In this document: positions 34,834 to 45,193 of the stretch, one piece after another | How positions within the stretch are numbered: the stretch's first letter is position 1 | How the letters are laid out: each line of letters begins with the position of its first letter | Origin: a gamma proteobacterium symbiont of Ctena orbiculata | GTDB lineage: Bacteria; Pseudomonadota; Gammaproteobacteria; Chromatiales; Chromatiaceae | Assembly: GCA_003058495.1 (NCBI GenBank) | Contig: QBVC01000019.1 | Coordinates: forward strand, 1-64,000 | Direction of reading: 5' to 3' | DNA: 64,000 nucleotides | Position numbers and translations under genes: made by a program | The notes under the pieces: generated by a model | Seen by the model: the letters and a program-made list of their open reading frames with translations, nothing else | Databases searched by the model: none | Told to the model about the DNA's origin: nothing

Positions 34834-35738
34834 CAGATCACCTCCGTCAGTGGAGTGAAATGAGTGCAGGAGAGGAAATCGTCCACCAACATCCAGGTCA
34901 GATCCAGATGGGTGACCCGCTGCAGTCCTCTCCAGGCCGGAATGCTGTTTACCTCGATGACATAGGGCCGGCCCCTGTCGTCGCGAAGGATGTCGACCCC
35001 GGCATAGTTCATCTCCAGCACATCCGCGGCGGCTTCCGCCAGTTCCCGCAACTCCTTTTCGAGCACCGCCGGATGACAGCGTGCGCCCTGTGCGACGTTG
35101 CTGATCCAGCCCCTCCCCCGGCGCAACATGGTGGCCACTGCCCGGCCGTTGATCACGAAGACACGCCAGTCATGGGCATCCTCCGAGCCGGTGGAGATAA
35201 AGCGCTGCAGGTAGTAGATGCCGTTGTAGAGGGCCTGCGCCGGCAGGCTGTCGCCGTCAGCGATCCGCAGCAGTCCGTTACCCTGGGAACCGAACAGGGG
35301 TTTCACCACCAATTCATGACCCGCACTGAACTCCTGCATCAGTATCTGGGTGGGATCCTGCTCCCCCAGCACCCAGGTTGGGGGCGTTGGTATGCCGGCA
35401 TCGTGCAGCAGAAAACTGGTCATGCCTTTATCCACGCTGCGCTCGATGGCCCGCGCATCGTTGTAGACACAGACACCGAGATGCTTCAGGGCGTGCAGGA
35501 TATCCAGATAGTGCACTACCTGTTCGAGGGAGCCGCCAGGCACGCCGCGCACGAATGCGCCATCGGGAAGGGTATCGAATCCCGCAATCCTCAGGCCCCG
35601 GCCTTCACCGTTGATTTCAAATCCGCACTGCTGCAGCGAGACAAACTCGCTGCTGCAGCCATGGGCCTCGATGGCCTCTTGCAGGCGCGCGCCGTGCCAG
35701 CCGGGATCGTCGGTGAAGATGGCGATGCGTCTGCTCAT
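34833..35738 (-). CDS. RimK-like ATP-grasp glutamate ligase
   Basis: This 301-residue protein has the RimK/MptN ATP-grasp layout: [15 protein letters not shown] at the start, [16 protein letters not shown] for nucleotide binding, and IDVLRDDRG-like YAGVDILRD with [14 protein letters not shown] for metal binding. The archaeal relative MptN adds glutamate to H4MPT. Here it may extend the side chain of H4MPT or of methylofuran. The gene overlaps both neighbours (mch by 4 bp, CitG-like by 1 bp). Confidence 0.85.
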   Translation of the reverse strand: MSRRIAIFTDDPGWHGARLQEAIEAHGCSSEFVSLQQCGFEINGEGRGLRIAGFDTLPDGAFVRGVPGGSLEQVVHYLDILHALKHLGVCVYNDARAIERSVDKGMTSFLLHDAGIPTPPTWVLGEQDPTQILMQEFSAGHELVVKPLFGSQGNGLLRIADGDSLPAQALYNGIYYLQRFISTGSEDAHDWRVFVINGRAVATMLRRGRGWISNVAQGARCHPAVLEKELRELAEAAADVLEMNYAGVDILRDDRGRPYVIEVNSIPAWRGLQRVTHLDLTWMLVDDFLSCTHFTPLTEVI

Positions 35739-36709
35739 GGCCCGATTCCGAATGAGGTTGTCAGCAGCGCGGTGTCGAGGCCGCCAGCCGAGTAGCTGTT
35801 GCCGCTGTCGAGGGCGCTGACCATGACCCGTGCGGGACTGAAAAGCATGGGATCGATCTTGAAGAAGTCGTAGTCATAGGCCTTGAATATCTCGCCGAAG
35901 GGACGGCCATAGTCCCGGGAGGCGCTGCTCGGCAGATCCCCTGCCAGCTTCTGCGCCTGGGCATCCTCCCCGCTGACGAAGAGCTGTACCTGACCGGCGA
36001 AGAGGATGGCATCGTTGGTGCGCCCCATCGCGGCCAGGAGATCGGGGGCCGGCGGCGGCAGCGGCGCGCTGCCGATGCCGTCCCGGATCGAGTGGAGATC
36101 GAAACCCAGTTCATGGGCCTTGTGCATGGCGACTTCAAGTACCCGGGCGACAATCTGCACGGTACCGGCGAGACTGCTGGTGGGGGTAAGAATCAGGGTC
36201 AACTCCTTCAGGTCAACGGCGCAATCCCTGGCGATCTTCTCGCACAGGGGCGGCGGCGGAAGGCGATCGACCTCCAGTACCAGACAGGTCCGTCGGGCGC
36301 GGTCCTGATAGTCCAGCTCCTTGAACAGGGGCTCCTTCAGCGATAACGCCCGGCCGGGCCCGGACCCCAATGCGTTGAAGCCCTTTTTCCCCTCTTCCTT
36401 GTGGGACAGGCTCCAGCCCGCGTATTGACTGCCCAGGCAGGCGAGCACGGGATCGGCGGTATGCACATGGACCGAAAGCGGCCAACCGGCAACCGGTCCG
36501 CTGCCGCTCAGGCTGACGCTACCGAGTCCGCCGAGGCAGATCTCCGCAATGCGCCGCCCCGCCTCCAGCGAGCCTGGCGCCTGGATTCCCGCATCCACCA
36601 GAAGGCAGCCGTTCTCCAGGCGCTCCACCCCGAGGCGCAGCATCTCGGCGTCGGCGATCAGGGATTCCACCAGCGGGGCGGCCAGGGCGTTGACGCTGGG
36701 ACGACTCAT
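35735..36709 (-). CDS. mch: Methenyl-H4MPT cyclohydrolase Mch
   Basis: Mch hydrolyses methenyl-H4MPT to N5-formyl-H4MPT. The 324-residue protein has the family's N-terminal [19 protein letters not shown] and [20 protein letters not shown] blocks, and a C-terminal [21 protein letters not shown] segment. The length fits. It is coupled on both sides by 4-bp overlaps in the fae-mtdB operon. All pathway enzymes from formaldehyde to formate are thus encoded within 33-45 kb. Confidence 0.95.
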   Translation of the reverse strand: MSRPSVNALAAPLVESLIADAEMLRLGVERLENGCLLVDAGIQAPGSLEAGRRIAEICLGGLGSVSLSGSGPVAGWPLSVHVHTADPVLACLGSQYAGWSLSHKEEGKKGFNALGSGPGRALSLKEPLFKELDYQDRARRTCLVLEVDRLPPPPLCEKIARDCAVDLKELTLILTPTSSLAGTVQIVARVLEVAMHKAHELGFDLHSIRDGIGSAPLPPPAPDLLAAMGRTNDAILFAGQVQLFVSGEDAQAQKLAGDLPSSASRDYGRPFGEIFKAYDYDFFKIDPMLFSPARVMVSALDSGNSYSAGGLDTALLTTSFGIGP

Positions 36710-37866
36710 ACCGCCACCTTGCGGGCGTGGGGTTGACAGAGAGAGACGCCGAGCATCCGAAGGATTTCATCCTGGCGTTGCCGCAAAACGATTTCCACCT
36801 CCTCGACGCTGCTCCCCTCGGCATAGAGACTGCACAGGGGCTGCCCCTCGACAACCCTGCTGCCGGCCAATGGCCTGTCCTTGACCCAGGGCTGCCATGC
36901 CGGCTCGCGGGGCATTTCGAAGCTTCGCGGCGAGTAGACGATCTGCTGCCCGTGAATCACGGCGGATCCGACAAGCGGAAGCGACGGCAGTTCGCCGAGG
37001 CATGCCGCGATGTGATGCTTGATCCAGCCCTCTCCCGTCATGTGCTCGTAAAGCTCAAGGGTGGCGGCAGGCCTGGGATTGAGATCGATGACGAAGGGCC
37101 CGTCATCGGCGACAACGAAATCGAGGCTGTTGATGCCCCGCAGCTTTAGCTCGGATACAAGCCGGCTGACGATCAGTTCGATCTTCGCGCGATGGGCAGG
37201 GCTCAGTGAGGCCTGGCCTGTGGCCCCGCTATATAGAAAGGGTGCGGGTCTGGATGAAGCGCCCATCCCCAGCCTGTTGTAACCGATGGTGCGATGCCTG
37301 CCGCCGTCCGCGATGAACAGGATCGACATGGCCTGACCCGGCATATGCCTCTGGTAGTAGCAGGCTGCATCCGCCGCGGAGTGGGCGGCGTCGAAGTAGG
37401 CCACGCCCTGTCCGCCGCAGCTGCCCGCACGCTTGATCAACCAGCGCTTTGCGCCAGCCGAGTAGGGAGGGATGAAGCTCACCTGCGGATAGGGTATCTC
37501 CAACCGGTCGAGCAATGAAAAGTAGCGCCGGGGCCTGCGCAGCAACTCGAGCACGGAAGGATCGTTGCCGAACAGCTTGAAATCGGCGGAGAGGCGTCTC
37601 AACAGAGGCGTCGACTCCTCAAGTCCCGCGCCATAGATCACACCCTCGGGCTTTGCGGGAAACAGGGCGGCCATCTCTTCCACGAACATCTCCACTTCGA
37701 GGTTGCCAAAGCCTTGGGTGACAGGCCAGCAGTCGGCCGCCGCCAGGGTGTCCTGATCGCAATATCCGTCGAGCACCGTCACCCGGTAACCGCCGCGACG
37801 GGCCGACTCGGCAAGCGCGCGGCCGCTGTTGGCGAGGATCAAAAGGGTGGCGTTATCAGCCGACAT
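36706..37866 (-). CDS. ATP-grasp domain protein between mtdB and mch
   Basis: This 386-residue protein has an N-terminal Rossmann-like start [20 protein letters not shown] and an ATP-grasp core ([40 protein letters not shown]). It is one of three ATP-grasp proteins in the island, with those at 30183 and 34833. The three are dissimilar and probably add different acyl groups or amino acids. Proteins of this type recur between mtdB and mch in methylotroph clusters, but the reaction is not established. The start at 37866 overlaps mtdB by 11 bp. Confidence 0.82.
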   Translation of the reverse strand: MSADNATLLILANSGRALAESARRGGYRVTVLDGYCDQDTLAAADCWPVTQGFGNLEVEMFVEEMAALFPAKPEGVIYGAGLEESTPLLRRLSADFKLFGNDPSVLELLRRPRRYFSLLDRLEIPYPQVSFIPPYSAGAKRWLIKRAGSCGGQGVAYFDAAHSAADAACYYQRHMPGQAMSILFIADGGRHRTIGYNRLGMGASSRPAPFLYSGATGQASLSPAHRAKIELIVSRLVSELKLRGINSLDFVVADDGPFVIDLNPRPAATLELYEHMTGEGWIKHHIAACLGELPSLPLVGSAVIHGQQIVYSPRSFEMPREPAWQPWVKDRPLAGSRVVEGQPLCSLYAEGSSVEEVEIVLRQRQDEILRMLGVSLCQPHARKVAV

Positions 37867-38758
37867 AGTCGCGCGCCACCTGGAATGCACGATTGAAATC
37901 GAGATACTCGGGCTCTGCAAACTCATACATGCGTTTCAGCAACAGATGCTGAGTCTGGTATTTGACGTTGCCCACTGCCAGGGCGCCGATCCCGACCGCG
38001 CCGCCGGGCAGGCCCTCGATTTCCACCCCATCGTCCATCACACCCACACCTTCGATCCCCTCCGGGGGCACCGCGTTTACATCGCAGGCCACCTTGAGCC
38101 TCTCCGCTGCCATGAGCTGACTGCGATCCAAGACCTGTACGCCCTCGGTCGCCGCGTTGAAAACCACATCGGCTTCGCTTGCCAGCGCCGTGATCAGCTC
38201 ATCGCTGCTGCCATCCGCCGCTGAGAGATTCGTGCCGTAGCGCTGATTGCAGAGATCCGCGATTTTCTGTGCCTTGGCTTGAGAGACATGGCTGGCGATG
38301 ACCGCCTCGGCGCCCGCATCGGAGGCAAGCATGGCCGCGGTGGACCCAACCGGCCCGGTGCCGCCGATAACCACCACCCGCCTCTCTTCAAGCCCCTTGC
38401 CATCGCGCTTTTTCAGTTCACGCTCGACGCAGGCGACCATGCCTGCGGCGGTGGTGAAGGCGCCGCTGGGATCGGCAAACAGTGAGACCTCGAATGGCGG
38501 CACCATCGACTGCCTTGCCGCATCCATCATCTGCATGGCCAAATGGGTGTCCCGGCCGCCGAAGAAGATGCCTGTCCGCCGGACCCCTTTGGGGCCGCGG
38601 GAAAAGATCGCATCCTGCACCAGGTCGCGCACCTCGTCGATTTCCACTTGAATATAGGGGGTGCAGGCTGTCCAGCCGGCGTCGTAGGCCATGTTCACAT
38701 CGAACGGGCTGAGATTCTTGGTTGCGGTCAACATGTGCAGCAGATAGGGCTTTTCCAT
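37856..38758 (-). CDS. mtdB: Methylene-H4MPT dehydrogenase MtdB
   Basis: MtdB oxidises methylene-H4MPT to methenyl-H4MPT with NAD(P)+. The 300-residue protein has the N-terminal block YLLHMLTATKNLSPFDVNMAYDAGW and a nucleotide-binding motif VVVIGGTGPVGSTAAMLASD (about 126-145). Both agree with MtdA/MtdB family proteins, and the C-terminal sequence is closer to MtdB. The ATG at 38758 is the family start; it shares one base with the mptG stop. It follows mptG in the operon. Confidence 0.93.
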   Translation of the reverse strand: MEKPYLLHMLTATKNLSPFDVNMAYDAGWTACTPYIQVEIDEVRDLVQDAIFSRGPKGVRRTGIFFGGRDTHLAMQMMDAARQSMVPPFEVSLFADPSGAFTTAAGMVACVERELKKRDGKGLEERRVVVIGGTGPVGSTAAMLASDAGAEAVIASHVSQAKAQKIADLCNQRYGTNLSAADGSSDELITALASEADVVFNAATEGVQVLDRSQLMAAERLKVACDVNAVPPEGIEGVGVMDDGVEIEGLPGGAVGIGALAVGNVKYQTQHLLLKRMYEFAEPEYLDFNRAFQVARDYVG

Positions 38759-39771
38759 CAACGGGCTCGCTTCTCTTGTCTTAATCTTGTTGGTTGCTGT
38801 AACAGAGTTACCTCCGCACCCTGGTTGCGCGCCGCTACCAGCTGACAACGGAATGATGAGAACTCTCCAAAATGCTGTTTCATGGCCTGTGCAAGCCGCT
38901 GCGCCTGATCGGCGTCTTCGAGCAGCACAAAACCGGTCGGCCCCCAGGAGCTCTGGCCGATTCCGGGATAGCCCTCGGCCTCGGCCCACTTCAAGGCGGC
39001 GGAGATAACCGGACTGGTGAACCGTCCCCCCTGCGCCGGGGCGAAGTGATCCCCCACAACGCGCTGGATCTCGCCGATGGCCTGCGTCACCGGATCCAGG
39101 TGCGCCTCCAAGACGCCGGGCAACACCCGCATCAAGACCAGGCGGCAGAGATGTGCGGCCGCCTGTTCCGGGAACTCCGGCAGCTCGGAGAACGCCGTTA
39201 CCTCAGTTGCGCCGTGCAGGCCTTGGCCACGGGTGTCGAACAGCAGCAGCATCCGCCAATTCTCAGGGAAGGGTAATCTGACCGCGACCGGCGGCACCCC
39301 CCTCTCTACCCCCCGCCCGCTGTCGAGAATGAAGCCACCCTGTTCGAAGGCGCCTATGCCGATGCCTGAGCGCTTGCCCCGATTCAAGGTCCTGGCGATG
39401 GCGGCGCTGTCGCACCCGCCTCCGTAAAGGCGTTCAATCGCGGTACCCACCGCAAGTGCCATCTGTGTGCCGGAACCCAGTCCCACATGGTCGGGTATCA
39501 CCTGCATCAGGTTGATATCGACGCCGCCCTCGATACCCCGCGCGTCGATGTATGAGCGGGCATATCCGAGCGCTCTCTCCGCATCGGGACCGGTGGCGGT
39601 GATCTCGGCGGATCGCTCGGCACGCAGATGGGTCGTCAGGGAATCGATGGTCAAGCCAATACTGCCGAATCGTCTGCCCAGACCACCATGCAGATCGAGA
39701 AAACCGAGATGCAGCCGAGCAGGTGCCTCAACTTCAACGCTGTATCCGGTACGATTCGAAGGGTTTGTCAT
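38758..39771 (-). CDS. mptG: Beta-ribofuranosylaminobenzene 5'-phosphate synthase MptG
   Basis: MptG makes beta-RFA-P from p-aminobenzoate (or p-hydroxybenzoate) and PRPP, the first dedicated step of H4MPT synthesis. The 337-residue protein shows GHMP-kinase-type features: EAPARLHLGFLDLHGG, the glycine/serine loop QVIPDHVGLGSGTQMALAVG, and a C-terminal FTSPVISAALKWAEAEGYPGIGQSSWGPTGFVL. The start at 39771 has AAGG 7 bp upstream; two longer ATGs (39801, 39819) are less supported. It is the first gene of the main minus-strand pathway operon. Confidence 0.92.
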   Translation of the reverse strand: MTNPSNRTGYSVEVEAPARLHLGFLDLHGGLGRRFGSIGLTIDSLTTHLRAERSAEITATGPDAERALGYARSYIDARGIEGGVDINLMQVIPDHVGLGSGTQMALAVGTAIERLYGGGCDSAAIARTLNRGKRSGIGIGAFEQGGFILDSGRGVERGVPPVAVRLPFPENWRMLLLFDTRGQGLHGATEVTAFSELPEFPEQAAAHLCRLVLMRVLPGVLEAHLDPVTQAIGEIQRVVGDHFAPAQGGRFTSPVISAALKWAEAEGYPGIGQSSWGPTGFVLLEDADQAQRLAQAMKQHFGEFSSFRCQLVAARNQGAEVTLLQQPTRLRQEKRAR

Positions 39772-40501
39772 AGCAGACCTTGATCCATTTTCATATTCCA
39801 TCCTTACTGCAAATTGCATGCCTGGCGTGCCCAGGCAGTGGTTTTACATGCCGATCCTTTTCCTTATCAGCCCCGGCCATGAATCATGCCTCGAGATCGA
39901 GGAGCGCCGCTTTTCCTGAAAAGTGAACTTAAAGCGGCCTTTTTTGACCCAAGGCAGGGGATTTCCCGAACGGAGTCACCCTGTAATAGCAATCGCTCCG
40001 TGAACTATCATCCTAATAAGAAAGCATTATTCTGAATGCACCTGACTTGAACCAATGTGTCACCTGCCCTGCCCCAGCAGTTAACAGTTATCCGGGATGA
40101 CCGCGGAGACCCATCGCTACGGATAGCGCCACGGATTCCCGGATGGGCGCTTGGGTTATGAATATAGCAGCCGTGATAAAATGTAGATAACAATCTCGTT
40201 GATATCAGCACAATCCTTGTCGACGCATTAAACGAACACTACTCAATACAATGCCTGACAAGGCCATTCCGGGATAGCCTTGAATGCCAGTTACCGACGG
40301 CTCGGTTGGGTCGGGTCGATAGGGTTGAATAAAGTAGTTCAGCCTATTCCAAAGCTGTGAATTACAATGACGAGGATTGTCGATGCAACAGGTTTTGAAA
40401 TACGATTCAAACTCGCCTTTCGTCAGCTGGCACGCTTTCTGCACAATCCCGTGAATCAATTGGGTTCAGGCTTTGCGCATTGACGGGGTCATTCATCAGG
40501 C
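39772..40501. other. Divergent intergenic region between mptG and fhcB
   Basis: The 730-bp region must contain the promoters of both the mptG-fae operon (-) and the fhcBADC operon (+). It holds a GTGTCAC half-site at 40057-40063, similar to repeats in other island intergenic regions. No clear -35/-10 pair stands out. An 84-codon minus-strand open frame at 40205-40459 has no ribosome site and no recognisable features, so I do not call it a gene. Confidence 0.45.
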
Positions 40502-41818
40502 ATGTGGAACAACAAGATCGATCAGACAACAACTGCGGTTACCTGTCCCGGTTGCGGCTTGAGCTGCGATGACCTGAGAATAGAGACCGGCAATGGACGC
40601 CTGACATCGATGCACAACGGATGCGAACAGGCGCGCCGCTTTTACCACAGCGCCTTTGACAACATCGATCGGACACCGAGGATCGATGGCGCCCCAAGTT
40701 CACTGGATGAGGCAATCGACAAGGGCGCGGAGCTGCTGCTGCAGTCACGCTCCCCGCTCTTTGCCGGATTGGCGACGGATGTCAACGGCATGCGCGGCAT
40801 CCTCGGCCTGGCCGACCGCTGCGGCGCCACCCTGGATCATATGAATGGCGATGCCATACTGCGCAATCTTCGCGTCGTGCAAGACAACGGCTGGTTCACC
40901 ACCACCTTCACCGAGGTGCGCAACCGGGCCGATCTGATCCTTCTGGTGGGGAGCCAGTGTATCGAGCGCTTCCCACGCCTCGTGGAGCGTGTTATCCATC
41001 CTGCCGAGGGCCTCTTCAGCGGACCCGATGATCGCAAACTGGTACTGCTTGGACCCTGGGTCGGCAGCCGTTTACCGGATGAGCTGGCGCCCCTGAATCC
41101 AACCTTGATACCAATCGGGCTCGAGGCGCTGAGTGATGCTGTGGCAATGCTGCGCGCGCTCGTCGCCGGACAGCCGGTGAATACCGGCCGGCTTGACGAC
41201 AATCTTGGCGACGCCCTGAGAGGCCTGGCTGATGAGCTGAAGGCGGCAGCATACAGCGTCATCTGCTGGAGCGCGGCGGAACTCGATATCCCCCACAGCG
41301 AGCTCACCATCCTGGGATTGGCGGAGTTGGCAAAGGCGCTCAATCGGGAAAGCCGCAGCGCCGCCCTGCCCCTTGCGGGCACCCAGGGCGACATCACCTG
41401 CAACCAGGTCGCCACCTGGCAGCTCGGCTACCCCGTGCGCACCAGACTGCAGCGCGGTTATCCGGAGCACGATCCACTACTCAACCGTTGGCAGGATCTG
41501 ATCGAGCGCGGAGAGAACGATCTGTTGCTATGGATCGCCTCCCTGTCATCCGAGACCACCCCTCCCTCCTGCGATGTGCCCACCATCGTTTTGGGCCATC
41601 CCGGCATGGTCTTCAAAGCGCCGCCGGCACTCTATATACCCGTGGGCGTGCCGGGCATCGATCATCAGGGCCACTGGTATCGCAGTGATTCGGTCTGTTC
41701 GCTGCCGTTGGGAAAATTGAGAGAGATCGGTCTGCCCTCGGTCGGCCATCTCATCAACCGGTTGCATGAGAGGCTGCGGTCCGCCAGCGGCGAACCTGTC
41801 GGGGGCGCCCCATGCTGA
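40502..41818 (+). CDS. fhcB: Formyltransferase/hydrolase complex subunit FhcB (FmdB-like)
   Basis: FhcB is a structural subunit of the bacterial Fhc complex. It resembles the molybdenum or tungsten subunit of formylmethanofuran dehydrogenase but, in bacteria, does not carry the metal cofactor. The 438-residue protein has the family N-terminus TCPGCGLSCDDLRIE and an internal GNAILRN-like segment (NGDAILRNLRVVQDNGWFTTTFTEVRNRADLI). It begins the fhcBADC operon and overlaps fhcA by 7 bp. Methylofuran is the co-substrate of the complex. Confidence 0.92.
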   Translation: MWNNKIDQTTTAVTCPGCGLSCDDLRIETGNGRLTSMHNGCEQARRFYHSAFDNIDRTPRIDGAPSSLDEAIDKGAELLLQSRSPLFAGLATDVNGMRGILGLADRCGATLDHMNGDAILRNLRVVQDNGWFTTTFTEVRNRADLILLVGSQCIERFPRLVERVIHPAEGLFSGPDDRKLVLLGPWVGSRLPDELAPLNPTLIPIGLEALSDAVAMLRALVAGQPVNTGRLDDNLGDALRGLADELKAAAYSVICWSAAELDIPHSELTILGLAELAKALNRESRSAALPLAGTQGDITCNQVATWQLGYPVRTRLQRGYPEHDPLLNRWQDLIERGENDLLLWIASLSSETTPPSCDVPTIVLGHPGMVFKAPPALYIPVGVPGIDHQGHWYRSDSVCSLPLGKLREIGLPSVGHLINRLHERLRSASGEPVGGAPC

Positions 41819-43479
41819 TCAAGCTGGAAGGCGGCAGAATCTACGACCCTGCCAACAATATCAACGGTGAAATCGGGGATCTCTATGTCCGCGACAATGA
41901 GATCGTCGCCGCCCCCGGCGATAACGAGACCGTCCATCGAACCTATGCCCTGGCGGGCAAGATCGTGATGGCCGGCGCCATCGATCTGCATACCCATATC
42001 GGTGGCGGCAAGGTCAACATCGCGCGCACCATGCTGCCGGAGGATCAGCGCGGCAACGTCATGGCGAAGGGCGGCCTGACCCGCTCCGGCGGCGGCCACG
42101 CCGCACCCTCCACCCTGGCGGCGGGCTATCGCTACGCGGAGATGGGTTATACGAGCTGTTTCGAACCCGCCGTGCTTCCGGCCAACGCGCGCCAGGCGCA
42201 CATGGAGATGGCGGATACGCCGATGATCGATACCGGCGGTTACGCCATGCTGGGCAATGACGACCTGCTGTTGCAGTTGATCGCCGATGGAGCCGAACAG
42301 CAGACCGTCAACGACTATGTCGCCTGGACTCTGCAGGCCACCCAGTGCATCGGCATCAAGGTGGTCAATCCCGGCGGCATCAATGCCTTCAAGTTCAATC
42401 AGCGGGCGCTGGACGTGGACGATGCCCATCCCCACTACCGGATTACGCCGCGGGAGATCGTGAGCAAACTGAGCCGCGCCCTGTATGAACTGAATGTGCC
42501 CCATCCGCTGCATGTCCATGCGAGCAACCTGGGTGTGCCGGGCAACTACCTCTCCACCCTGGCCACGATGGAAGCGGCGGAGGGCCTGCCGATCCATCTC
42601 ACCCACATCCAGTTCCACAGCTACGGCACCGAGGGCGACAGGAAGTTCTCCTCGTCGGCGGCGGTGATCGCCGAGGCGGTCAACAGACAGGCCAATGTCT
42701 CCATCGACGTGGGGCAGATCATGTTCGGGCAGACCGTCACCGTCTCCGGCGACACCATGGCGCAGCATGCCAACCACAACCATGCCCATCCCCACAAGTG
42801 GACCTGCATGGATATCGAATGCGAGGCCGGTTGCGGCGTGGTCCCCTTTCGCTACCGCGACAAGAACTTCGTCAACGCCCTGCAGTGGGCGATCGGCCTG
42901 GAGCTGTTTCTGATGGTGGATGATCCCTGGCGGGTATTTCTCACCACCGACCATCCCAACGGCGCCCCCTTCACCAGCTACCCCCACCTGATCCGGTTGT
43001 TGATGGACCGCAGTTTCCGCAACGATCTCCTGGGGGAGATCAATCCCGATGCCGCCTCGGCAAGCCACCTGGGCTCATTGCAACGGGAGTATTCTCTCTA
43101 CGAGATCGCGATCATGACCCGGGCGGCGCCGGCGCGGATTCTCGGTCTTACGGACCGCGGACACCTGGCGCCAGGCGCCTTGGCGGATATCACCGTCTAC
43201 CATCAACATGAGGATCCCGAACAGATGTTCGCCAATCCCATGCTGGTCTTCAAGGCCGGCGATCTGGTCGTCGAGGAGGGGCGGATCAGTAAGCCCGTCA
43301 AAGGCACCACCCAGGTGGTGCGGCCCGAGTATGATCCTGCTATCGAGAAGGAGATAGGTCGCTGGTTCGAGCGCTATCACAGCATCTCGCTGCACAACTT
43401 TGGCATCTCCGACGACGAGATGGCGGAGGGCATCGGCAGCCGGGTCACCGTTCACCCCTGCAGGGAAGGCCGCCCATGA
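41812..43479 (+). CDS. fhcA: Formyltransferase/hydrolase complex subunit FhcA
   Basis: FhcA is the hydrolytic subunit that releases formate from formyl-methylofuran. The 555-residue amidohydrolase-fold protein has the metal-binding HTHIGGGKVNIAR (about 57-69), a second-metal region GIKVVNPGGINAFKF (lysine), HVHASNLG, HLTHIQFHSYG and TDHPNGAPFTSYP. These match FmdA/FhcA with its binuclear zinc site. It overlaps fhcB by 7 bp and fhcD by 4 bp. The length is normal. Confidence 0.95.
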   Translation: MLIKLEGGRIYDPANNINGEIGDLYVRDNEIVAAPGDNETVHRTYALAGKIVMAGAIDLHTHIGGGKVNIARTMLPEDQRGNVMAKGGLTRSGGGHAAPSTLAAGYRYAEMGYTSCFEPAVLPANARQAHMEMADTPMIDTGGYAMLGNDDLLLQLIADGAEQQTVNDYVAWTLQATQCIGIKVVNPGGINAFKFNQRALDVDDAHPHYRITPREIVSKLSRALYELNVPHPLHVHASNLGVPGNYLSTLATMEAAEGLPIHLTHIQFHSYGTEGDRKFSSSAAVIAEAVNRQANVSIDVGQIMFGQTVTVSGDTMAQHANHNHAHPHKWTCMDIECEAGCGVVPFRYRDKNFVNALQWAIGLELFLMVDDPWRVFLTTDHPNGAPFTSYPHLIRLLMDRSFRNDLLGEINPDAASASHLGSLQREYSLYEIAIMTRAAPARILGLTDRGHLAPGALADITVYHQHEDPEQMFANPMLVFKAGDLVVEEGRISKPVKGTTQVVRPEYDPAIEKEIGRWFERYHSISLHNFGISDDEMAEGIGSRVTVHPCREGRP

Positions 43480-44372
43480 TCATCAACGGCACCGAGATCG
43501 AGGAGACCTTCGCCGAGGCCTTCGGCATGAGCGCGACCCGGGTCATCATTACCGCCGTCAACCTCCACTGGGCGCGCACTGCCGGCGAGACCATGACCGG
43601 CTTCGCCACCTCGGTAATCGGCTGCGGCGTGGAGGCGGGCATCGAACGTGAGATCCCTCCCGGGGAGACCCCCGACGGCCGCCCCGGAGTGAGCGTGCTG
43701 CTCTTCGGCATGTCGGGGAAGGCCCTGGCCAAGCAGCTGGAGACCCGGGTGGGCCAGTGTGTCCTGACCTGCCCCACCACGGCCGTCTTTGCCGGCATCG
43801 AGGGGGAGAAGCGGATCCCCCTGGGGAAGAATCTGCGCTTCTTCGGCGACGGTTACCAGATCTCCAAGCAGATCGGCGGCCGGCGCTACTGGCGGATTCC
43901 GGTGATGGACGGAGAGTTCCTCTGCGAGGAGTCGGTGGCCCGGGTCCCCGCCGTCGGCGGCGGCAATTTCCTGGTCCTCGCCGAAACCCAGGAGCAGGCT
44001 TTGATCGCCTGCGAACGGGCGATCCAGGCGATGCGCAGGCTGCCCAACGTGATCATGCCCTTCCCCGGCGGCATCGTGCGATCCGGCTCCAAGGTCGGTT
44101 CGAAATACAAGGCGCTGATGGCCTCCACCAACGACGCCTACTGCCCCACCCTCAGGGGCCTGGTCGAATCCAACCTGGATGACGGCGTCGGGGCGGTGCT
44201 GGAGATCGTCATCAACGGCTTGAGCGACCAAGATGTCGCCAACGCAACCCGCACCGGCGTCAGCGCAGTCTGCGAGCTGGGCGCGGCGGCCGGCATCAGG
44301 CGCATCTCCGCGGGCAACTACGGCGGAAAACTGGGTCAGTTCCATTTTCACCTGCGGGAGGTGATGGCATGA
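43476..44372 (+). CDS. fhcD: Formylmethanofuran:H4MPT formyltransferase FhcD (Ftr)
   Basis: FhcD transfers the formyl group from formyl-H4MPT to methylofuran. The 298-residue protein follows Ftr across its length (IINGTEIEETFAEAFGMSATR, TCPTTAVFAGI, RIPVMDGEFLCEE, MPFPGGIVRSGSKVGSKYK, STNDAYCPTLRG). It is coupled to fhcA upstream and fhcC downstream by 4-bp overlaps. The cluster order fhcBADC is the usual bacterial order. Confidence 0.96.
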   Translation: MIINGTEIEETFAEAFGMSATRVIITAVNLHWARTAGETMTGFATSVIGCGVEAGIEREIPPGETPDGRPGVSVLLFGMSGKALAKQLETRVGQCVLTCPTTAVFAGIEGEKRIPLGKNLRFFGDGYQISKQIGGRRYWRIPVMDGEFLCEESVARVPAVGGGNFLVLAETQEQALIACERAIQAMRRLPNVIMPFPGGIVRSGSKVGSKYKALMASTNDAYCPTLRGLVESNLDDGVGAVLEIVINGLSDQDVANATRTGVSAVCELGAAAGIRRISAGNYGGKLGQFHFHLREVMA

Positions 44373-45193
44373 GCACCCTGACCCTGCGCCTGAGATCGCC
44401 CCTGTCGCAGCGCATCGACATGAGTCCATTCACCCCCGAGCTTGTTGCCGGCAGACAAGCGGATGAGGTTGCACGCATCCTTCTATGGCTGGGCAACCGA
44501 CAGGTGGATGCGGGAGAGCTGTTCGCCATCAACGGGAATTCCACCGAGCAGATCGTCATTCAATCTGACAGCGACAGACTCGACCGCATCGGCGCCGACA
44601 TGAGCGGCGGCAGTATCAGGGTTGAGGGTAACGCCGGCGCCTACCTCGGCTGTGGCATGCGGGATGGCGCCATCCACGTCAGTGGCGACGTGGGTCTGGC
44701 CGCAGGCTGCGCAATGCGGGGAGGTCGCCTGGCGCTGGACGGCAACGCGGGGGATTTTCTCGGCGGCGCACTTCCCGGGGAACGCCAGGGCATGCGTGGA
44801 GGCAGCATCGTTGTCAAAGGCAGTGCGGGTGACAGGGCCGGCGACTCGATGCGTCGCGGCATGATACTTATCGCGGGTGACTGCGGTGATTACTCTGCAT
44901 CACGCATGGTAGCGGGAACCATGGTTGTACTGGGCCAGTGCGGCGCGCATACCGGTACGGCTATGCGCAGAGGCAGTCTGATTCTGACCAACGCGCCAAA
45001 ATCGCTGCCTGTCACCTTTAACGACAACGGCAGGCACAATCTCAACTTCCTGACCCTGCTTTCCCGGGGCTTTAAGGATCTCCCGGCCTTTGCCTCCCTT
45101 GCGGACAAAGGCAACCTGGTGCAACGCTGGCTTGGTGATCTGAGCTGCGGCGGCAAGGGAGAGATATTGATAACGACACCTGATCTTGCTTAA
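44369..45193 (+). CDS. fhcC: Formyltransferase/hydrolase complex subunit FhcC
   Basis: FhcC is the beta-helix subunit of Fhc, related to the C-terminal domain of glutamate synthase. The 274-residue protein consists largely of glycine-rich repeats (GGSIRVEGNAGAYLGCGMRDG, GGSIVVKGSAGDRAGDSMRRG, GTMVVLGQCGAHTGTAMRRG). It closes the operon. The following gap 45194-45593 contains no gene. Confidence 0.94.
   Translation: MSTLTLRLRSPLSQRIDMSPFTPELVAGRQADEVARILLWLGNRQVDAGELFAINGNSTEQIVIQSDSDRLDRIGADMSGGSIRVEGNAGAYLGCGMRDGAIHVSGDVGLAAGCAMRGGRLALDGNAGDFLGGALPGERQGMRGGSIVVKGSAGDRAGDSMRRGMILIAGDCGDYSASRMVAGTMVVLGQCGAHTGTAMRRGSLILTNAPKSLPVTFNDNGRHNLNFLTLLSRGFKDLPAFASLADKGNLVQRWLGDLSCGGKGEILITTPDLA

Noticed and set aside
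40205-40459. 84-codon minus-strand open frame between mptG and fhcB
   Set aside because: No ribosome site, no recognisable sequence and a composition like non-coding DNA.
41665-43068. Minus-strand open frame opposite fhcA
   Set aside because: It is the shadow of the conserved fhcA gene with no supporting motif or ribosome site.
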